DNA from: Fontisphaera persica
GTDB lineage: Bacteria > Verrucomicrobiota > Verrucomicrobiia > Limisphaerales > Fontisphaeraceae
NCBI RefSeq assembly: GCF_024832785.1
Contig: NZ_CP116615.1
Coordinates: 930,001 to 994,000 of the forward strand
Direction of reading: 5' to 3'
Length of the DNA: 64,000 bases
The position numbers and the translations under genes were made by a program. Shown here in pieces: positions 49,901 to 61,900 of the stretch. The stretch's first letter is position 1; every line of letters begins with the position of its first letter. The notes beneath the pieces were generated by a model. That model was not told the DNA's origin and made no database searches. It saw only the letters and a list, made by a program, of their open reading frames with translations.

Positions 49901-52900
49901 CAACAACACCGCGCAAGCCGTGAATGAAACCTTCAGCGTGGGCGGCCAGAACATCACCCTGAATCTGCCGGCGGGCCCGTATGTGCAGGTCTCGGGGACG
50001 GGCATTGCGTTGACGGTGGCGGGTGTGACCTTGAGCGGCAACTTTGCCTTTGAGCAGAGCACCACGCAAAGCGGGGCGAAGGTGGTGCGGGTGGCGGCGT
50101 GGGGTGTTGGATTGAGTCTGGAATCCGCCGGCACCCCGATGGTCACGTTCAGCAACGGGAGCGGCACCTTCATCATCACTGGCAGCGGGATGGCGGCGGA
50201 GCTGGGAGGGACGCTGGGGGTCAATCTGACGGGTTTCACCTTCACGGGCGACTTCAAGCTGGCTATCAATACCAGCCCGCTGGCAGTGAATGAGAGTTTG
50301 ACGGTGGGCAACACCACGCTGCGACTTAATCTGCCCGCCGGGCCGTATGTGCGCATCACGGCGTACAACGTGCTGCTCACGCTCAACTTTGGCGGGAAGG
50401 ACTTTGGGCTGACCGGCGACTTCTATTTTGATCAGGTGACGCGCAAGAACAGCCCGACCAAGGTCACGCGGCTGGCCATTGCGAATGTCAACATTGTTGG
50501 CCTGGAGTTCAATGGGAATGCCGGTTTCAGCATCCGCAATGGTCAGGGGGCCTTCATTTTGACGGGAACGGGCGTGGCCGGGAATGTGAGCGGCGAGGTG
50601 GCGGTGGCGCTGGGCGGGTTGGATTTGGGGGCGACGGTGGGGGTGGCCTTCAACACCACGGGGAGGGCGGTGGACGAAACGCTCAATGTCAATGGGCGTG
50701 ATTTGGTGGTGCGCTTCGGGGCCGAGCAGCAGGGGGTCTTTGTTTTTGCGCAGGACCTGGAGCTGAACATTGGCGACTTTGTCACTTTGCATGGTGACAT
50801 TGTCATTGGTTCGGATGGTTCGTTTGCGGGCGACGGCATCACCATCTTCATTGGCCAAGGGCCGTATGAATTATCCAAAGGGGTGTTGAATCCGGACGCC
50901 GTGGGAGTGGTGTTGACCAACGGGCGGGTGGGGCTGATTCGGGTGGGGAGCGGCGCGACCGCGAAGTACGCCTTGCATGCGGAGGGCCAGATTGCGTTGG
51001 TGGGGTTGAATGGGCTGGTGGTGCAGGGCACGGCGGTGGTGGATATCAATACAACGGGGACGGCCATCACGCGAGTGTTGAACATTCCCAACACGACGCA
51101 GTCGGTGACCATCAATTTTGCCTCCCCGGAAAATGTGACCCGGTTCACTGGCACGGTGTTATTCCGGGCGGGCAATGTGTTTGAGGTGAGCGGTGGAGTG
51201 GCCTTCACCAAGCGGCCCAATGGAGTGGTTAATGTGGCCATTGCCAATGCCGCGTTACGGATTTGGGTGGAAGGCCAGGAAATCTTCAGTCTGGGGGGCA
51301 GCGCGGCTTTCAGCATTGGCGGGGCGGATGGGTTCAAGTTGCAGAGCTTCCGGCTGAATGGCTTCAGTGTGTTTGGCATCGGCGCGGAGGTGGGGACGCC
51401 CCGGACGCAGGTCTTGTTCCCCACCGCTGAGCTCTACCATCCCACGGCAGGCGCATTGGTGGATCGCACCCGGCTGAATGCGCAGCAATATATTGATGTG
51501 TTGTTCAGCAGCGGCGATGGCAGTGGCCTTAATGAGGCATCCATAACGGACACGGCACCGGAATTCAATGTGCTGGTCAATGGCCAGCCGGCGGCGGTCA
51601 CCTTTACGGGCGCGCCCACCAAAGTGGGGCCCAACTTGTTCCGGTATAGTTTCAGCGGGGCATTCACGGCGAATGGCGATGTGGCCATTGAGTTCCTCCC
51701 CAATTCCTTCGCGAGCAGCACGGGCACCAATAATTTGGGGGCGGCGCAGGCTTTCAATCTGGCGACGCCGAATTTGCAGGGTGTGTTGCCGCCGCCGGCG
51801 CCCACAGCCCAGTTGGCGAATCCCACCACCGGCGCGGCGGTGACGGCGGCGGCGTTCAATGCGCGGCGGTACCTTGATGTGACCTTTGTGACGCGGAGCA
51901 ACAGCCCGATAGATTTGGCCTCGATTTCGGGCGATGAAATTCGCATCAGCGGCGCCGGGGTGGCGGATTTGAATCTTTTGCCGGATGGACGGCCGGTGCT
52001 GGTGGGGAGTCCCACGCTAATCTCCGGGACCACCTTCCGCTATTATCTGACGGACAAGAATCCGAACAACAGCATTGATTTGTTCACTAATGGCGAAGTG
52101 GTGGTGACGGTCCGGCCCAATTCCTTCCGGACGGTGGACCAGGTGGCGAATGCGGAGCGGGTGGAACGGTTCACCATCACGCCCGATGCGCCTGGTTCAA
52201 CGCCCTCCACGGGGGTGATTGCGTTGGGGCCGCTGGCGTTGCAGGGGCCGACGATTGGGATTGAGGACTTTTCATTCAAGGATGGGCTGGTTTATTTGAC
52301 CATCAGCGTGGGGGTCAATCGCGCCACGTTGAACTTTGGCGGCAACAGCAACACCAGCAGCGGCTCCACGCAGCAGGCCAGCAGCGGGATTACGGCAGAA
52401 TTAACGGGGGTGGTGGGGACGTTTGACGTGGGAGTGGATGTGTTTGGGTTGTTGAGCGGCAATTTCCGGGTGAATGTGCCCGGGAAATTCAGTTTCCGGG
52501 TGGCGGGCCTGTTGGTGGAGGTGCCGAATGTGGTGCGGGTGGAGGGGGCGGGGATTGTGGTGAAATACGATCCTGCCGGCCGGCGCAATCCCACCACCGG
52601 CCAGATGGAATTTGATCCGAACCAGGAAATCGTGCGGATAGATTCGGCGTCCATCACGATTCCGGCGTTGAACATACGGGGCAGCATTTCGCCGTATGAT
52701 CCGCTGCCGAATGACCCGAACAACGCGCTGGTGCCGGGCCTGGTGGTGCGCGCCAACGGATTCCAACTGGGGCAGGCGGAGCTGCGTTATGGCGGGGTGA
52801 ATGCCAATGCCACCTCCACGGCCAGCAGCGGGGATGGCAAGATTCGCATTGGCAGCATCCTGGAATTCGATGACATCCGGGTGGGGGTGACCAATTTTGG

Positions 52901-55900
52901 GGTGAACTTTGACGCGGAGAATCCGGTGCAATTTAATGGCTCGATTTACGTTGCGTCGGGTGGGGCGAAGTTCTTCCCGGGGAAACCGGTGTCGGCCATC
53001 ATCACGGATCGCAACACGGCGGATGACGTCAATCCCAATGGCACGCCCAATACGGAGGCCATCCGGGCGGAGCTGACCTTCTCGAACGGGCGGGTGGACG
53101 CCTTCCGGTTCAAGGTGGACACGTTGGAAATCAAGATCAGCACTTTTCTGACGCTGACGGCGCGCGACTTTTTCCTGAACACCGGCGCGGGGGATAATGA
53201 GGAAATTGTGGCGTTTGCCTCGCTGGGGGCCAAGGTGAGCGTGGCGGGGCTGACGTTGAGTGGCGAGGGACGCAACTTTGCCTTCCTGGGCAATGGCAGC
53301 TTCAAGGCCAAACCGGGTTTTGGGATATTCTTGGGGGTGGGGAGCGCCACGGGCAGCGGGTTGGGGGTGCCGTCGTGGCTGCCGATTCAGATACAGGCGA
53401 TTGGCATCGAATGGGCGGATATTGAGAATCATCCGGAAGACTTTGTGCTGACGTTGTCGGCGAGCGTGACAGGGCTGCATGGCCTGCAGGGTCTGGAGTT
53501 TGGCGGGTTGATTGAGGGGTTGAAGATATCTCCGCGGTTGTTGTTGGAGGGCAAGTTCCCGATTGTGGACATTGCCGCCATTGGCGTGAGTGTGAAGGGC
53601 AAGATGTTTGGCGGCGAGATTGAAGGGGCGTTGCTGGGAGGCATTCTCAAACTGAGCGCCAGCGGCACGATGATAGATCCGCTGGACACGATGACACCGG
53701 TGGCCGACCGTGTGTTCTACCTGGGCTTGCGGGGCGGCTTCAAGTTCCCGGGGGTGGGCGGGCTGACCATTCAGATGGGCATTTCCGAGCTGGGGCCGTT
53801 GGGGGTGTTTTTGTCGGCATCCATCCCTGGCGGCATTCTGTTGGAGCCGAATACGGGGTTGTCCATGAATGACTTTGCGGGCGGGGTGGAGTTCTTCAAG
53901 AGCCTGCCGTCCATTGAGGATCCGTTGCGTTTGCGCGAGCCGGCGTTTGGCTTGCCGACGGCGATGACGCCGGATCAATGGCTGGCATCGTTGAAGCAAC
54001 AGGTGGTGACGCAGTACAACATGGTCAAGGCCAATCCGGCGTTGGGCGGTTTTGCAGCGGCGTTTACGGCGCCGATGACCATCACGGGCAGCGCGAAGAT
54101 ATTCACCATTTACACCTCCAAGGAGGTGTTTAACGGGGAAGTGACGGTGAAGTTCAGCACGGACGGCAAATTCCTGATCATTGGCAGGCTCAACTTTGCG
54201 GCGGATCAAATCAGCATCAGCGGGCGGTTGTATGCGGATTTGTCGCGGGTGGCCTCGGGGAATGTGGTGGTGTTGTTCCTGGCGGATATTCCGGATCAGG
54301 TGCGGCTGCTGACAATTTACGGCAAGTTGAAGATGGGCTTCCGCAATGCGAGCGGGGAGGAGGTGGCTTTCGATGTGATTGACCCGGAGGCGGGGACGGC
54401 GGCGTTGAGCAAGCCGACGGTGGCGTTGGTGGATCCGGCGGGGCGGGTGGATTTGAATGTGGTCAACAACCGGCTGACGACGGTGACCACGCACACGGGG
54501 ACCAGCTACACGAATCGGCCGTATGTGGATGTCGTGTTCCATGCTCCGCCGGGGGCCAACCTGGATTTGGCGAGCATCCTGGACAGCGCGCCGGAATTCC
54601 AACTCGTCATTGACGGCCAGTCAGTAACGGTGGAGGGCACGCCGGTGCCGATGGTATCGCGGGTTAATGAGAGCGGCATATTGGAGGTGACGCCGTTGCA
54701 GGTGACGGCGGCGGATCAGCAAAATGCCGCCAATGCGCAGGCGGCGCTGATTAATGCCATTCGCCGCGAGGGGGTGACGCGGTTCCGCTATGTGATTACC
54801 GCCGCCAATTTTACGTTCCCGCGCGGGGAGGTGACGTTGCAAATCACGGCGGGGAGCTTCAAGAATGCGGATGTTACCGATACGAATGGCAACGTGACGA
54901 CGGGCGCGGCCAATGAGGCGCAGACGTTGACCTTTGCAGTGGACGGCGCCACGGCGGTGCTGGCCAGCCCGGGAACTGGCGGCAGCATAGACGTGCGGCT
55001 GCTCAATGGGCGCAACTGGTTGGATGTGGACTTTGTGCTGCCGACGGCACCGTCCGGGCTGACGTTCAATGCGGATTCCATCCTGGATTTGGATCCGGAG
55101 TTTGCGTTGAGCGGACCGGGATTGGGGACGGTGCGTTTGGATGAATCGCAGCCGCCGTTGCGTCTGGCGGATCCGAGTCTGGGGACTCTGCGATTCCGTT
55201 ATTGGCTGGTGGGTGAATTTGCGGGTGAGGGCGAGGTGACGCTGACCTATCTGGCGGGGAGCTGGTCTTATGCGGCTGCTCCGGTCGGGCAGTTGGTGGG
55301 GGGCACGCAAGGCGGAGCGGTGGTTAGTCTGGGCAACCTGGCTGCCACCAACAACCGAAGTTATCTGGATGTTCGTTTCTTCCCGACGGCGGGAGGCACG
55401 CTGGATGTGGCGAGTGTGCTGGATGCCAATCCGGAGTTTAACTTTGGCGGGGCGGCGCCCAGCGGGGTGACGATAGGTCAGCCGGCGCAGGTCAATGGCA
55501 ATACCTTCCGTTATTACCTGACCACCAGCGAGGATGGCTTTGGACTTGGCGAAGTGTCGGTGAACTTCCTGCCGGGGGCGTGGAAGAATACCAATGATGC
55601 CAGCGGGACGGCCAGCGGCAACATTGGGTTCACGCAGACGTTCACCGTGCAGGGCGCCACGGCCACGCTGTCCAATCCACAGGCCGGCGGGGTGGTGGGA
55701 CGCGATGTGCTGGCACAACAAGGGGCGCTGTTGATCACCTTCCGCCCCACCGCCAACCGGGTGATGAATCATGCGAGCATTAATGGGGATGAAATCATTC
55801 TCAAGAATGCGGCGGGCGACACGATTGCGGTGGGTGCGCCGCAGCGGGTGGCGGGGACCGACACGTACCGTTACACGTTATCGGGGCCGCTGGGGCCGGG

Positions 55901-58900
55901 AGTGTACACGGTGGAATACGTGGCGGGGACCTGGACAGATGATGCGGGCACGACCAATCTGGCCGCCCGGGAGAGCTTTGCCGTGCAGGTGCCGCGGGCG
56001 ACGCTGGCCAAACCGATGCCGAGGACGGTTGTGGATCGCGAGGTGTTGAACGGGGTGAGGTACCTTGAGGTGACGTTCACCCCGGTGAATGGCGGCCGCC
56101 TGGACGTGGCATCCATCCTGGATTCAGCGCCTGAGTTTACGTTGACGGGGGCCAATGGGGAGAATGTGATGGTCAATGGCGCGCCCACGCAACCGGGCGA
56201 GCTGGCAGGGACCAACACCTTCCGTTACTCCTATACCGGGCTGCTGAACACCGGGGTGCTGACAGTGAACTTCGTGGCAGGAAGCTGGCAGGATGCGGCG
56301 GGCAATCAAGGGGTGGCGTCGAGCGAGCAGGTGCGCATCATCACGCAGGCGAGCACGTTCTTTATTGAATTGTCGGGCGGCATCGAGTTGCGGGCGGCGG
56401 ATTTTCTGGATGAGCCGCTGATTTCCCTGACGGCGTCGGTGGTGCTGGATATTGATTACACCCGGGTCATCTTCACCCTGGATTTCTCGGGGCAGTTGCG
56501 CATCTTCAAACTCGGGACGGTGGGGGCTTCGGCGGGAAGATTTATTTTAGATATGTCGGGCACCATGAGTGCGGTGCCGCAGTTCTGGGGGGTGGCGACC
56601 CTGGAGACCAACTTCAGCGCGCTGGAGCAATATGGCATTTTCCTGTACGCCAAGGGCGTCCTGCAAATCAACACCACGCCGTACACCAAGACGGAGACCC
56701 TGACCCTGCGCGGTTTGGGGCCGGGCGGGGCGGATGTGACCCGCACGTTTGAATTGAAACCGTTGTCGTTTGCGCTGGAGGTGGCGGGGCAGGCGCGATT
56801 GCGGCCGCCGGGGATGAGCGCGGATTTGTTCCGGCTGAATGGCGGGTTCTACATTGGCATCAGTCCGGAGCGTTTTGAGATCTTTGCCACGGCCAGCCTC
56901 TCGTTTGGGATTGGGGATGCCCAGATCAATTATGGGTCGGCGACGGGATATTTTGTCATCATCACGGGGCTGGACGGGTTTGGGCAGGTGCGGCCGGGGG
57001 TGACGCCGGGGGTGGCCGGGTATTTCTTTGTGGGACGCGGGATAGACATTGGCCTGCCGAATGTGGGGAGTCTTTTCTCGGCTTCGGGGACGGTGACGGC
57101 CATGTTCAACACCACCATGCAATCGCAGCAATTCGTGCTGCCGGAGAGTTTCCTGCCGTTGCTGCTGCCGGGGCAGTCGGCGACGATCCACATTTACCGC
57201 GCCGCGCCGAAGCTGGACGGGACGGAGGATCCGACCAAGGCGCCGGAGGTTTATTTCTCGGTGACGGTGGAGGCGCAGTTGACGCTGGGCAATGTGCTGG
57301 AGTTGAACGGCTTTTTGCAAATCCAGGCGGGGGGCAACCAGCAGGGTGGGTTCATCAAGGTGACGGGGGCGGTGGGGACGCGCATTCGTTATTTGGGCGC
57401 GCTGACGGGGAGTTTGAATTTCAATGCTTATGTGGGCGCGGAGACGGGGGTGGTGGGGCGGGTGCATTTGACGCTGGGGGCCAACGAAATCCCGCACGTG
57501 AGCTTGAACGGAGAGTTTTTGCTGGAAATCAACACCTTCAGCGACGCGCGCACCATTGAGACGTTCAAGATTCGGAAGGACGCCAACGGGCGGTTCAACG
57601 GGTTTGAACGCGATGCCAACAACCGTTTGGTGGTGACGCAGGAAACGCTGACCATCACCCAGGGCTTCAAGGTGATGATGCGGGGCGACATGAACATCGC
57701 CAACACGCTGGTGATTCAAGGGTATTTTGAGTTCACGCTGACGGCCACTGAATTGCAGGTCATGGCATTTGCCTCGCTGCAATTGAATCCGATTGGTCAA
57801 CTGGCGGTGGTGGGGTTGATGCGTATCAACGCGCAGGGTTTGGTGACCAGCATCGGCATCAGTCTCGACGCCAATTTTGGGTCGGGCATTGGTTTGCGGT
57901 TCAATGTGTCGGCGGTGTTGGAACTGAACACCACGTCGAGCGCGCAATCCTTCGCGGTGCCGGGCGGGCCGACGGTGACGGTGCAGCCCGGGTTCCGGCT
58001 GCATCTGGCGGGAGAGGTGGAGTTTCTGGGCTTTGCGCGGGGCAGTGGCAGTGTGGATTTCCTGATTTCGAGCAGCCAGGTGCAGTTGGAGTTTCATGTG
58101 GATTTCTTCATTGGCTTCCTCTCCTTCAGCGCGCACGGGCTGGCGGCCGTGTATTACGACAGCCATCCGGGGCTGGTGCTTGATCTGGCGGTGTCCGCCA
58201 ACGCCAATGCGACCATATTTGAGATTGGCGCCTCCGGGCGGATGCGATTGAACACGACGGGGGTGGCGCGGACGTCCGCGGTGAGCGGCATTACGGTGCA
58301 ACCGGGATTTGAGCTGGCATTGAGCGGCAACGTGAAGATTCTGCAGGTGCTCAAGTTTGACGCCGCGTTTCGCATTGTCATTGCCAACAATGAATGGACA
58401 CTGGATGCCACGGCGAATCTGGACGTGTTCGGGGTGCTGACGCTGTATGGCAACATTCATCTGGAGTCGGATGGCGACTTTGACATCAGTGTCAGCGGGA
58501 ATGTGTTGTTGGGGTCGCGGTCGTTCGGTTTGGAGGGCGGCTTTAATTTCCGAATATTGAGCACACACACGACGGATGCGATAGGCAATCCGTATTATCA
58601 TTTCCGGCTGGAAATTGGGGCGTATGTGTCGGCTTACGCTTTTGGGTTCACGCTGGCCTCGGTGGGGTTGAGCGCGGCCTTGGATGTGGAGGGAGCCGGG
58701 ACGGTGCCGATAACATTGGAGGTGCAATTCAAGATTAAGTTCCTGTTCTTTACCTTCAAAGCCACGGCGCGATTCCACCTGGGCTACCTGGAGCTGCCCA
58801 AGCCGGTGTATCTGGCGGGCGCGCCCAATGCCACCACCATCAGCCAGATGCGCAGTTGGGACACCACCACGGGAGGCGAGCTGGTGGCAAATGCGGGCGA

Positions 58901-61900
58901 CTTGCGCGGGGACGCGCGCAACATTGGGCTGGACAGCAACGGGCATGGGATGCCGGACGAGGCGCTGGCGTTTGACCAGGTGACGGGAGACCAGAACTCC
59001 GGCACCATTCTGGTGTCTGGGTACGGGCGGACGAACATTTATCAGAACGTGACTAATCTGACCATCCACATGGGATCGGGCAATGACTCGGTGCTGGTGG
59101 CGCCGAGTGTCAAAATCCCGGTGGACGTGGACGGGGGATCGGGCAATGACATTTTGATGGTGTACTCGACGGGGCCAGTAAGGATGCGGGGGGGGACGGG
59201 TGATGATTATCTGGAGACCGATTCGAATAATGTGCAGCAATTGGAGGGAGGCGATGGGACGGACATCATCCGGTACAAGGGCACGGCGCCGGTGACCATT
59301 CGGGGTGGGGCGGGGGATGACACGATGTATGGCGGGCCGGGCAATGACAATCTGTACGGCGATGGCGGTGATGATGTGATTTATGGCGGGGGCGGCGTTG
59401 ACACGGTGTATGCGGGGACGGGGAGTGACATGGTGCGGCTGGAAGGGAATGTGGCGGGGAGCACGGTGTATGCCGACCATGGGAATAATGAACGGGATTA
59501 CGTGGTGGTGCTGGGCACGGAGCAGGCCGACACCATAACGGTGGCGCGGGGGGCGGGCACACGCCAGATTAATGTGGGGCTGAACGACGGCACAGTAACC
59601 ACGTTTGGCGTGGAGGACATCACGGTGGATGGCGGGGCGGGAGCCGATGTCGTCACAATCAATGACCTGGCGGGCAGCGGCATTCAGGCGGTCAATGTCA
59701 ATTTTGGCAAGCGCTATACGGTGAGTGGGACACGGGTGGAGGTGCTGGATCTGGATGATGACCCGAATACCACCGATGACCGCATTAACAACGTGGTGCC
59801 CAACGTCATCACCAATGATGACGGCGCGACTGACCGGCTGACCCTTTATGGCACGGGCGGGGCGGATCAATTTGTGCTGACCGCCGAGAATCCCAATCCG
59901 GCCACGCATCGTTATCAGACGCTGCGCATCAACCGCGTGGGCTTCTATGATGTGAACCTCTCCGGCAGTGTGCGATCGGAGGGAGATCAGATGCGGATCG
60001 AAGCGCTGGCTGGCAACGACCGAATTGACGCATCCGCGCTGGCCGGAGGTGACCCTGAATACACTGTGCCGGACATGGTGGCCATGACGTTGGTGGGGGC
60101 GGAGGGCCATGATGAACTTGTGGGGTCGCCGTTTGATGATGTGCTGGACAGCGGCTGGGGGAATGACCGTGTGACCGGCGGGTGGGGGTGGGACACGTTC
60201 TTCGACACGGGGGGCAGCGACACGTTGGTGGAAACGCTGGATGCGGACATGACGCTGACGGACAACACGTTCATTGTGGGCACGTTGCTGGCCAATACGG
60301 GCACGCAACGGTTGCCGCAGCGGGAGAACTGGATTGAGCAATCCACGCTGGAGGCCGCGGTGAAGCAGGAGGATCCGGATCTGGTGATTCACAGCCGCGG
60401 GGATCGTTACCAGGCGGGGGCCACGGTGGAGGATTTGAAGCGCATCTTTGAAATCGCGGTGCTGACGGGCGGCAACGGCAACAACACCATCGTCATCGGC
60501 GATCAGGATGGGGTGGTGACGGTGGGCAATGCCAATCTCCAGGTCTCGGCCTGGACGGGTTCGGTCACGCTGGACAACCGGGGGAATGAGCAGTCCTGGC
60601 CCGAGTATTACCTTCTCAACTTCACGGGGAGCCAGGGGATGCGGGTCGCCATCAATGACACGGGCATGGGTTCTGGCGTGGACATTCTGGTGGTCAACGG
60701 CACGCAACAAGCGGATCGGGTGACCTTGGATGCGGGCGGGGCGGGGGCGTTCCGGTTTGGGGTCATTACGTTTGGGGATCCCTCCGCCGCCGGGCGGGAT
60801 GTGGTGACCTACCGGCAGATGGAGCGGGTGTATGTGCAGACATTTGGCGGCAATGACAGTGTGCTGAGCAATGACACGGTGGTGGTGACGCTGGTTAATT
60901 TGGGGGGTGGCGACGATGAGATTGTCATTGGGACCGTGCCGTTGATTCCGGACAAGGGCAACCGGAATCTGGAATATCCTGATGGCGTGCCGGTGGCGGA
61001 CACCGAAAACATGACCAACGGCAATTCGGCGCCGTTGTTTGTGATGGGCGAAGGGCAGAATGACCGGTTTGAGGTGAACCACAATCGGGCCAAGCTGTTC
61101 TTGCACGGGGGCGATGGGAATGACCGGTTCCTGCTCAAGACTTTCCTGGTGTTGCGGGAGAATGCGGACAATCCGAACGAGGTCACCAACCTGGCGGCGC
61201 TCTTCGGGGGCGCGGGGATGAACCGGTATGATTACCTGCAGAACGCGCCGGTGGAGATCAATGGCGGCAGCGGCATAGACACCATTGTGATCGTGGGCAC
61301 GCCGATTCGTGATGTGTTCATTGTCACGGATACCTACATTGCCGGGGCGGGCCGAATCGTGACCTTCTCGAACATTGAGGCCATTGAAGTGGATGGCGGT
61401 GGCGGCGGCGATGAGATTTATGTGCTGCGGACCAGCGCTCAGTTTGAGACCACGGTGGTGGGAGGTTCCGGCGATGACATCATACACCTGGGCGGGGATC
61501 CGCCGCCGCTGGTGTTTGATCCGCCATCCTACACGTACACGCCGCCACCGATTCAGGTGCAATTGCCGCCGGAAGTGGTATGGGATTCGTTCACCTGGAA
61601 TCTCAATGGGATGTACTTCGAGTTTGAATTGAACTTCTGGGAGAGCCTGTTGCATTGGTTTGGCGTGGGTGCTACGAATGAACAGGCGGCGCGGAAGGCG
61701 CTGGCCGACCGCGTCAGCTCGGTGTTTGCGGGATGGAGCCGCATTTTCCCGTACTTCCGCAATGACGACATCAATGCGGCGGTCAGCAGCGCGCAAATCA
61801 TTGTGCGGGAGAAGATTGCCTGGAATTTCATCATTCCGGTGACGCGCTACGAGGTGACGGTGGTCACCGGGCAGGTGGGTTATCAGATTGGCCATTTGGA

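Larger units (their letters stand above)
30600..51100 (+). repeat. Tandem array of about 123-residue beta-rich repeats (type A, AGPY signature)
   Basis: About 30 divergent copies. The core pattern is (L/V)PAGPY(V/L)RV, about ten residues, L.V.GQ.L.G.F.FEQ, a variable loop, VVRVAA..V.L.LG.G...V....G.G.L......GLAG...G.V...PGV...G.....NNT..AVNE....G. Between codons at 46629 and 50331 there are ten intervals averaging 370 bases (123 residues). Other copies begin near 35746, 36131, 36521, 36917, 40237, 40599, 40963, 42837, 43205, 43576 and 43942. The array is interrupted by type B units and by older-looking variants in its first part. Similarity is mainly at protein level; only short DNA stretches such as CTGCCGGCGGGGCCGTATG recur. 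Confidence 0.9.

Noticed and set aside
30600-51100. CRISPR-like or satellite DNA interpretation of the regular spacing
   Set aside because: The period is about 360-375 bases, in phase with codons, and similarity is at protein level with divergent DNA. There are no short identical direct repeats with unique spacers.
56547-61895. A 1782-codon open frame on the minus strand
   Set aside because: It lies opposite the giant plus-strand gene, translates to arginine/histidine/proline-rich sequence without family motifs, and similar antisense frames occur all along this region. It is a by-product of the codon bias of the giant gene.
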